NCBI GenBank assembly: GCA_900556575.1
Contig: USPO01000032.1
Span: forward strand, 1-10,893
Origin: an uncultured Eubacteriales bacterium
Lineage (GTDB): Bacteria > Bacillota > Clostridia > UBA1381
DNA: 10,893 bases
Direction of reading: 5' to 3'
Shown here piece after piece: positions 5,669-10,893 of the stretch (the stretch's first letter is position 1; each line of letters opens with the position of its first letter). A program made the translations under genes and the position numbers. The notes under the pieces were generated by a model. It was not told the DNA's origin. It was given only the letters and a program-made list of their open reading frames with translations, and did not search any database.

Positions 5669-7114
5669 GTGGAGAACAAATCTAAATTTGACAAGGTCAT
5701 GGGTTCATGGGATATACTCGTTATCGCCTTTGGTGCCATGATTGGCTGGGGCTGGGTTATTAACTCCGGTGACTGGCTTTCAACAGCAGGCTTTATGGGT
5801 TCGTTAATTGCCTTTGCAATAGGCGGACTTATGGTATTATTTGTAGGTCTTACTTATGCCGAGCTTACTTCGGCAATGCCGCAGTTCGGAGGTGAACACG
5901 TTTTCAGTTACCGTGCTATGGGACCTACCGGTTCATTTATATGTACATGGGCAATTATTTTAGGATATGTTGCAACAGCCGCATTTGAGGCAACCGCACT
6001 TCCGACTGTCATTACATACCTTTTCCCGAATTTCAATCAGGTATATTTATATACTATCGCCGGAAAAGATATTTATCTCACAACTATTCTGCTTGGTTCA
6101 CTCATGGCAATACTTATTACAGCAATAAACATGGCAGGTGCAAAGACAGCTGCTATTCTTCAAACAATATTAACGGCAATTATAGCCTTAGCAGGCATAC
6201 TCCTTATTGTAGGTTCATGCTTCTCCGGTGACGGTTCAAATATCGCCGGTCAGCTTTGGGAGTCAAGTGAAGGTTCAGCATCGAGCAGTATATTTAAAGT
6301 TGCCTGCATGACACCTTTCCTTTTCATCGGCTTTGACGTAATTCCTCAAGCTGCGGAAGAGATAAATGTTCCGTATAAGAAAATAGGTAAAATAATGCTC
6401 CTTTCGATAGGACTTGCTGTTGCATGGTACTTTTTAATTGTCTTTGCGGTTGCATATGTTCTTCCTCAGAGTCAAATTGCTCAGGAAATGGATTCTCAAA
6501 ACGGTCTTGTAACAGCTAAGGCAATTGAAGTTGCATTCCACACTCCGGCTATGGGTAAGGTTCTTATTGTCGGCGGACTTTGCGGAATTATCACATCATG
6601 GAACTCATTCCTTATGGGCGGCAGCAGGGCAATGTTCTCAATGGGCGAATCTTATATGCTTCCGAGAGTGTTCTCTAAGCTTGGCAAACATAAGACTCCT
6701 GTTCCGGCTCTTATTCTTTGCGGTGCCTGCTGTGTAGCTGCTCCGTTCTTCGGACGAGGTGTTCTTGTATGGCTTGTTGATGCCGCATCTTTCGGATGTG
6801 TTGTAGCATACTTATTTGTTTCTATTTCATTCTTCATTCTCAGATTTAAAGAACCGAAGATGGAAAGACCATATAAGGTTAAATGCGGAAAACTTGTCGG
6901 TGCAATTGCTATTATTCTTTCAGGCTTTATGACATCATTGTACATTATTCCGCAGTCGATTTTCTCATTTGGTGCCGGTCTTATTTGGCAGGAATGGATT
7001 GTTGTGGGCATATGGATTGCATTGGGTGTAGTATTCTACTTCTATTCAAAAGCAAAGTATGGTGAAAAATTTGGTACCGATGTTGCATTGGCATTGGACG
7101 AAAATCTTAAATAA
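5669..7114 (+). CDS. APC-family amino acid permease, probably for GABA
   Basis: A 481-residue amino acid-polyamine-organocation (APC) transporter of the cytoplasmic membrane with about twelve hydrophobic segments. The first helix carries the substrate-binding signature around residues 20-30 (AFGAMIGWGWV). Helix 2 is followed by YAEL (63-66) and P-x-x-GGEHVFSYRAMGP (71-86), typical of the superfamily; FIGFDVIPQAAEEI in the middle matches APC helix 6 and the loop after it. Translation starts at GTG 5669 with AGAGG 10 nt upstream; the nearest ATG (5662) runs straight into TAA. It is the first gene of the operon, behind the leader attenuator. Substrate is inferred from the downstream aminotransferase and dehydrogenase: 4-aminobutyrate or a related omega-amino acid, by proton symport or antiport. 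Family certain, substrate not. Confidence 0.88.
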   Translation: MENKSKFDKVMGSWDILVIAFGAMIGWGWVINSGDWLSTAGFMGSLIAFAIGGLMVLFVGLTYAELTSAMPQFGGEHVFSYRAMGPTGSFICTWAIILGYVATAAFEATALPTVITYLFPNFNQVYLYTIAGKDIYLTTILLGSLMAILITAINMAGAKTAAILQTILTAIIALAGILLIVGSCFSGDGSNIAGQLWESSEGSASSSIFKVACMTPFLFIGFDVIPQAAEEINVPYKKIGKIMLLSIGLAVAWYFLIVFAVAYVLPQSQIAQEMDSQNGLVTAKAIEVAFHTPAMGKVLIVGGLCGIITSWNSFLMGGSRAMFSMGESYMLPRVFSKLGKHKTPVPALILCGACCVAAPFFGRGVLVWLVDAASFGCVVAYLFVSISFFILRFKEPKMERPYKVKCGKLVGAIAIILSGFMTSLYIIPQSIFSFGAGLIWQEWIVVGIWIALGVVFYFYSKAKYGEKFGTDVALALDENLK

Positions 7115-7196
7115 GTAAACAAATATCTAAAATATATACGAGTATATTCTTACCGGATATACCCTACTCAAAAAAAATGAGAGGAAGTAATTTATT

Positions 7197-8309
7197 ATGA
7201 AACAATTTTCGGTAACTCCTAAAGTTACAATCCTTGATACCTGTGATGAGTTTTTAAAACTCTATGATATAGGCGAGGATGACCTTGTATTCACAATCGA
7301 GATAACATGGAACTCCTACTTTAAGGACACAAAGGCAGGTACTGTAATATTCATCGAAAAGTACGGCTTAGGTGAGCCGACAGATGAAATGATTGAGGCA
7401 ATTTGTGCTGATATTAAAAAGCCGTACAAGAGAGTTATCGCAATCGGCGGAGGTACTGTTCTTGACTGCTCCAAACTGTTTGCATTAAAGCAGACTTCAC
7501 CGGTTACAGACTTATTTGACAAGAAAATTCCGGCAATTAAAGATAAGCCGCTTATTCTTGTACCGACAACCTGCGGAACAGGTTCTGAGATGACCAATAT
7601 TTCAATCCTTGAATTTAAACAGCGTCATACAAAGTTTGGTCTTGCGGTTGACGAATTATATGCCGATGAGGCTGTAATCGTTCCGGAACTTCTTCATAAG
7701 CTTCCGTTTAAAGTATTTGCCGCAAGCTCAATAGATGCACTCATTCACTCGGTTGAGTCATATCTCTCACCAAAGGCAAGCAGAATTTCAAGGATGTTCT
7801 CTGTCGAGGCTATGACCATGATATTAAACGGATATAAAAAGATTGCGTCAGAGGGTAAAGATGCATTAATAGGTCTTCTTCCTGATTTTTGCCTTGCTTC
7901 AACATTAGCCGGAATTGCATTCGGAAATGCCGGCTGTGCAGCAGTCCATGCAATGAGTTATCCTTTGGGTGCTGAATTCCATATTCCGCACGGTGAATCA
8001 AACTACGCTATGTTTACGGGTGTATTCAAAAAATACATGGAAATCAACCCCGACGGTGCTATCAAAGAACTAAATAAGCTTATGGCAGATATATTAGGCT
8101 GTGAAGTTTCAGTTATATACGATGAAATTGAAAAGCTTCTGAATACAGCTATTTTACAAAAAAAGTCACTTTCGGAATATGGAATGAGCAGAGAACAGAT
8201 TGAAACCTTTACGGACTCTGTTATTGCAAATCAGCAGAGACTGCTCGGCAACAATTATGTACCGCTTGACAGAAGCGATCTTATAGATATATACACAAAA
8301 TTATATTAA
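7197..8309 (+). CDS. 4hbD: 4-hydroxybutyrate dehydrogenase (iron-type alcohol dehydrogenase)
   Basis: A 370-residue group III (iron-dependent) alcohol dehydrogenase, predicted to reduce succinate semialdehyde to 4-hydroxybutyrate with NADH. Nucleotide-binding motif GGGTVLD at 84-90 and PTTCGTGSE at 123-131. Metal ligands D180, H184, H251 and H265, with the spacing (4, 67, 14) usual for the family. Long stretches resemble the Clostridium kluyveri 4-hydroxybutyrate dehydrogenase as I remember it (EKYGLGEP, VPTTCGTGSE, GIAFGNAG, the ending YTKLY), and the length is the same. The ATG has GAGGAAG 9 nt upstream; it lies 82 bp after the permease and 45 bp before the aminotransferase. A 5-hydroxyvalerate dehydrogenase (aminovalerate pathway) is the main alternative. 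Confidence 0.88.
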   Translation: MKQFSVTPKVTILDTCDEFLKLYDIGEDDLVFTIEITWNSYFKDTKAGTVIFIEKYGLGEPTDEMIEAICADIKKPYKRVIAIGGGTVLDCSKLFALKQTSPVTDLFDKKIPAIKDKPLILVPTTCGTGSEMTNISILEFKQRHTKFGLAVDELYADEAVIVPELLHKLPFKVFAASSIDALIHSVESYLSPKASRISRMFSVEAMTMILNGYKKIASEGKDALIGLLPDFCLASTLAGIAFGNAGCAAVHAMSYPLGAEFHIPHGESNYAMFTGVFKKYMEINPDGAIKELNKLMADILGCEVSVIYDEIEKLLNTAILQKKSLSEYGMSREQIETFTDSVIANQQRLLGNNYVPLDRSDLIDIYTKLY

Positions 8310-8354
8310 TATAAATTACTTAGAATTATTAAAATAAAAAAGGAGATAATTAAA

Positions 8355-9725
8355 ATGTCAGAATTAAGAACAGCATTACCGCAAATTAAAACAGAAACCC
8401 TTCCCGGTCCAAAGGCACAGGCTATTATTGACCGCCGTGCAAAGGCAATTCCAAACGCTATACGCTGCGGATACCCGCTCGTTGTAAACCGTGGTGAAGG
8501 TGCTATGGTAGAAGACGTAGACGGCAACATATTCCTTGACTGGGTCGGCGGAGTAGGTGTTTTAAACGTTGGTTACTGTCAGAAACCGCTAATCGATGCT
8601 GTTAAAGCACAGGCAGATAAGTACTTCCATGTTATGATGAACATCGGTACTCATGAAGGCTACATAAAGTTAGCCGAAAAAATGAACGAAATTGTTCCGG
8701 TTAAAGGTGACGTAAAGAAAACAATGTTTGTAAACTCAGGTGCGGAAGCGGACGAAAATGCCGTTAAGATTGCAAAGGGCTATACAAAGCGTCCTAACAT
8801 CATTGTTTTCAGCGGTGCATTCCACGGCAGAACACAGATGACAATGGCTATGACTTCAAAGAAAGCATATGCTTACGGTATGGGTCCTTTCCCGGACGGT
8901 GTATATCGTGCCGAATTCCCGTACCTTTACAGAGCTCCGAAAGGCTTTACAGAGGAAGAGGCTATTGAATATTATATCAAGCGTCTTAATGCTGTATTTG
9001 AAGAATGCAGCTCACCGGACTATGTTGCCGCAATTGTTGTTGAGCCTATTCAGGGTGAAGGCGGATTTGTTCCGGCTCCTATCGAATGGGTCAAGGCTGT
9101 AAGAAAAATTTGTGACGAGCATGGAATTCTCCTTATCGCAGATGAAGTACAGACAGGATTTGCCCGTTCGGGTAAACTCTTTGTATCACAGTATTGGAAA
9201 GATGCAGGCTGTGCACCGGATATTATGACATCAGCTAAGTCTATTGCCGGCGGAATGCCTCTTTCAGCAGTTACAACATCAGCTGAAATTATGGATGCCT
9301 GCCCGGCGGGTACTATCGGCGGTACATACTGCGGTAATGCTATGAGCTGCGCATCGGCACTTGAGGTAATCAAGTTTATTGATGACAACAAGCTCTGTGA
9401 CCGTGCATTGGAAATCGGCGAAAAGGTTGTTGACTTCTACAAAAACAAGCTTACAGATGCCGATGTTGTCGGTGACGTAAGAGGTATAGGCTCATTCATA
9501 GGTCTTGAACTTGTCAAGGACACCAAGACAAAGGAACCGTATCCTGAACTTGTTGCCGCTATGGTTAAAAAGACTGCACAGAAGGGTCTTATTATTGAAA
9601 ACTGCGGTACATATGGAAACTGCATTCGTTTCCTCTGCCCACTCGTAGTAACAGATGAGCAGCTTGACGCAGGTCTTGCAATCATGAAAGAAAGCCTTGC
9701 GGAATGCCTTGAGGAGCTTGCTTAA
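8355..9725 (+). CDS. gabT: 4-aminobutyrate aminotransferase (class III, PLP)
   Basis: A 456-residue class III aminotransferase (ornithine/GABA type, PLP fold type I), predicted to move the amino group of 4-aminobutyrate to 2-oxoglutarate, giving succinate semialdehyde and glutamate. Visible motifs: SGAEADENA (128-136, phosphate binding), FHGRT (156-160, ring stacking), EPIQGEGG (230-237), DEVQTGF (263-269; D263 contacts the pyridine nitrogen) and SAKS with the PLP lysine at K295, then GGTYCGN (322-328; T324). AAGGAG lies 9 nt before the ATG. Its product is the substrate of the upstream dehydrogenase. Its stop overlaps the next start (TAATG). Omega-amino acid specificity could include 5-aminovalerate or beta-alanine; GABA is favoured by the 4HbD neighbour. 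Confidence 0.88.
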   Translation: MSELRTALPQIKTETLPGPKAQAIIDRRAKAIPNAIRCGYPLVVNRGEGAMVEDVDGNIFLDWVGGVGVLNVGYCQKPLIDAVKAQADKYFHVMMNIGTHEGYIKLAEKMNEIVPVKGDVKKTMFVNSGAEADENAVKIAKGYTKRPNIIVFSGAFHGRTQMTMAMTSKKAYAYGMGPFPDGVYRAEFPYLYRAPKGFTEEEAIEYYIKRLNAVFEECSSPDYVAAIVVEPIQGEGGFVPAPIEWVKAVRKICDEHGILLIADEVQTGFARSGKLFVSQYWKDAGCAPDIMTSAKSIAGGMPLSAVTTSAEIMDACPAGTIGGTYCGNAMSCASALEVIKFIDDNKLCDRALEIGEKVVDFYKNKLTDADVVGDVRGIGSFIGLELVKDTKTKEPYPELVAAMVKKTAQKGLIIENCGTYGNCIRFLCPLVVTDEQLDAGLAIMKESLAECLEELA

Positions 9726-10174
9726 TGAAATTATATATATTAAATACAGGATATCTTGAAACAGATAAAAACTGCGTTGTTGGATGTGGGTGCATAGGCA
9801 CCTACTCCAATCCACATATCCAAAATGAATGGATAAAACTGCCGGTTATGACCTTTCTTATAGAAACAGATGATGGTTATATTTTATATGATACCGGCTC
9901 AAATCCGGAAGCAATGAACGGATATTGGTGCGACAGCCTTAAAGAAATATATCCGCTCTATCAAAAGCCTGAGGAACGTCTTGAAAATCAGCTTGCACTC
10001 TGCGGAGTAAAGCCCGAAGATATAAAGACGGTTGTAATATCGCATATGCATCTCGACCATGCCGGAGGATTATATCTCTTCCCTCATGCTGATATATACG
10101 TCCCTAAAGAGGATTTTATGCATGCACAGACACAGGTTCACCTAAACGCCAACCCCTCCTCTCACGGCGGTTAG
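9725..10174 (+). pseudogene. 5' part of an interrupted MBL-fold lactonase-like gene
   Basis: 149 codons of a metallo-beta-lactamase-fold hydrolase of the N-acyl-homoserine-lactonase-like group, ending at an in-frame TAG (10172-10174). It contains the first metal block H107-x-H109-x-D111-H112 (SHMHLDHAGG) and the N-terminal strands (LIETDDGYILYDTGS). The start overlaps the gabT stop by one base, with GAGGAG 8 nt upstream inside gabT, so translation is coupled. Without the 3' part the fragment lacks three of seven metal ligands and would be inactive. Read through the TAG, the gene has 266 codons in a single frame, a normal length for AiiA-like lactonases. The TAG stands where relatives, as I recall, have SHGGY-I-K, so it probably replaces a tyrosine codon. 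Confidence 0.75.
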
Positions 10175-10179
10175 GTGAA
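10137..10179. repeat. Near-perfect inverted repeat enclosing the amber codon
   Basis: TTCACCTAA (10137-10145) pairs perfectly with TTAGGTGAA (10171-10179). After one mismatch (A10146/G10170), CGCC (10147-10150) pairs with GGCG (10166-10169), so 13 of 14 positions pair around a 15-nt loop. The TAG (10172-10174) lies inside the right arm. Confidence 0.8.
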
Positions 10180-10525
10180 GGCGGACTGTGACTGCTACTG
10201 CAGGCAGTATCATCTTGTAGATGAAGATTTCGAGCTTGCACCGGGAATCGAGGTTATAAACCTCCCCGGACATACACCTAACTTACTGGGACTTATTGTA
10301 CATCTTGAAGGTGAAACTATCATTTTACCTCAGGATGCGGTATACACCGAAGAGATTTATGGTCCGCCGGCAAAAATGTCGGGACTCTTATATGACAGCA
10401 TAAACTACTTCAAATCAATTGAGAAAGTTCGTAAATTACAAAAGAAATATAGTGCAAAGGTTATATTTGCTCATGACTACGAATTTTCTAAAACTCTTAA
10501 ATTTGCACCCGATTTTTACGAATAA
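10175..10525 (+). pseudogene. 3' part of the MBL-fold lactonase-like gene
   Basis: Continues in the same frame directly after the TAG. It carries the remaining ligands in whole-gene numbering: H183 (LPGHTPN), D204 (LPQDAVY) and H250 (FAHDYEF). Together with the 5' part these match the H-x-H-x-D-H...H...D...H pattern and approximate spacing of AiiA (H104/106, D108, H109, H169, D191, H235). A GTG directly after the stop (10175) with GGCGG 5 nt before could allow weak restart, but would yield half a fold. The 3' part is undamaged and codon use is unchanged, so the interruption is recent, suppressed, or a sequence error. A terminator follows. Confidence 0.75.
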
Positions 10526-10533
10526 GGTGCTGA

Positions 10534-10571
10534 AGGTCTGTATCAAATTAGATTTTGACACAGACCTTTTT
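10534..10571 (+). terminator. Intrinsic terminator of the GABA operon
   Basis: AGGTCTGT (10534-10541) pairs with ACAGACCT (10560-10567); after an A/C mismatch, TCAAA pairs with TTTGA around a 6-nt loop. Five T follow (10567-10571). It begins 9 nt after the stop of the lactonase-like gene. Confidence 0.88.
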
Positions 10572-10574
10572 ATA

Positions 10575-10603
10575 TTGACAATATCAATTTAAAGTAGTAT
10601 AAT
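10575..10603 (+). promoter_or_regulatory. Perfect consensus sigma-A promoter of the PP2C gene
   Basis: TTGACA (10575-10580), exactly 17 bp, TATAAT (10598-10603): both hexamers match the consensus fully. The -10 lies within a short inverted repeat, TAGTAT-A-ATACTA (10596-10608 region). The predicted start is near 10610, 30 nt before the ATG. Confidence 0.85.
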
Positions 10604-10639
10604 ACTATCAGGAAACACAAAAAGTATCGGAGGAATACT

Positions 10640-10893
10640 ATGAAATTCACTTCATTCTGTGACAAGGGAGGACGCCCCTCCAATGATGATTATTATGCTG
10701 TTGCAAATAAAAGCGGAATGCAATGCTTTGCCGTTGCCGATGGTCTCGGCACAAACGGAGGTGCTGCCTCATCTCTTGCCGTACAAACAATAATTGATGA
10801 ATTTAAACAGCACCCGGAACTAAGTTCCGCAGCACTTAACCATTATATAACACAAGCTCAAAGTGCAATACTTGAGGCAAAAGCTTATACACC
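10640..10893 (+). CDS. PP2C-family serine/threonine phosphatase (partial, cut by window end)
   Basis: The first 84 codons of a PP2C-type phosphatase, likely a PrpC/Stp-like soluble phosphatase that opposes a bacterial Ser/Thr kinase; it needs Mn2+ or Mg2+. Motif 1 appears as GRPSNDDYYAV (about 11-21, equivalent to RxxNED). Motif 2 is FAVADGLGTNGGAASSLAV (30-48, equivalent to VADGMGGHxxG-xAS), where the usual GGH is replaced by GTN. GGAGG lies 6 nt before the ATG. It is a separate transcription unit, with the operon terminator before it and its own strong promoter. The rest of the catalytic domain, and any partner kinase or FHA gene, lies beyond the window. Confidence 0.82.
   Translation, partial: MKFTSFCDKGGRPSNDDYYAVANKSGMQCFAVADGLGTNGGAASSLAVQTIIDEFKQHPELSSAALNHYITQAQSAILEAKAYT

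Noticed and set aside
5557..5739. 60-codon minus-strand frame over the permease start
   Set aside because: Shadow of the leader and permease start; no start signals.
7140..7169. Weak inverted repeat (GAGTATAT/ATATAC..ACTC) between permease and dehydrogenase as a terminator
   Set aside because: Short imperfect stem followed by an A run on the + strand, not a T run; the genes are more likely co-transcribed.
9492..9815. 107-codon minus-strand frame across the gabT/lactonase junction
   Set aside because: Overlaps two well-supported genes and has no family features or ribosome binding site.
10172..10174. Selenocysteine at the interruption of the lactonase-like gene
   Set aside because: The codon is TAG, not TGA.
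1..10893. CRISPR array, insertion sequence or integration site
   Set aside because: No regularly spaced repeats, transposase-like frames or terminal inverted repeats with target duplications were seen.

Overview
The window is AT-rich DNA with strong AGGAGG-type ribosome binding sites, consensus sigma-A promoters and a spoIIE gene. This points to an endospore-forming, low-GC Gram-positive anaerobe of the class Clostridia; no species can be named from the sequence.

Layout, left to right. (1) 1-285 carries no gene. It holds a strong leftward promoter and an untranslated leader that looks like the start of an rRNA operon lying outside the window. (2) A YfcE-type phosphodiesterase (-) diverges from spoIIE (+), the sporulation PP2C phosphatase. 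The spoIIE start is placed at 993, downstream of a promoter with the long -35/-10 spacing typical of Spo0A-activated sigma-A promoters. (3) A LysR regulator (-) diverges from a 47-residue SHOCT-like microprotein gene (+); a perfect inverted repeat with the LysR T-N11-A pattern lies between them. (4) A two-gene leftward unit encodes an XRE-cupin regulator, broken by a frameshift, and a TM2 membrane protein. (5) Divergent from the regulator is a rightward operon: APC amino acid permease, 4-hydroxybutyrate dehydrogenase, 4-aminobutyrate aminotransferase and a metallo-beta-lactamase-fold lactonase-like protein interrupted by an in-frame TAG. (6) After a terminator, a perfect consensus promoter drives a PP2C-type phosphatase gene cut by the window end.

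The operon makes metabolic sense as the first part of the clostridial 4-aminobutyrate-to-butyrate route: uptake, transamination to succinate semialdehyde, then reduction to 4-hydroxybutyrate. The CoA-transferase and 4-hydroxybutyryl-CoA dehydratase steps are not in the window. XRE-cupin proteins of the PuuR type commonly control polyamine/GABA catabolism, so the neighbouring regulator probably controls this operon, but it carries a frameshift here.

The most interesting structures are: a long intrinsic terminator between the operon promoter and the permease, whose 5' arm contains the ribosome binding site and start codon of a 43-codon leader ORF (a candidate attenuator); the amber codon in the lactonase-like gene, which sits inside one arm of a near-perfect inverted repeat; and the LysR inverted repeat placed at about -65 from the predicted start of the microprotein transcript.
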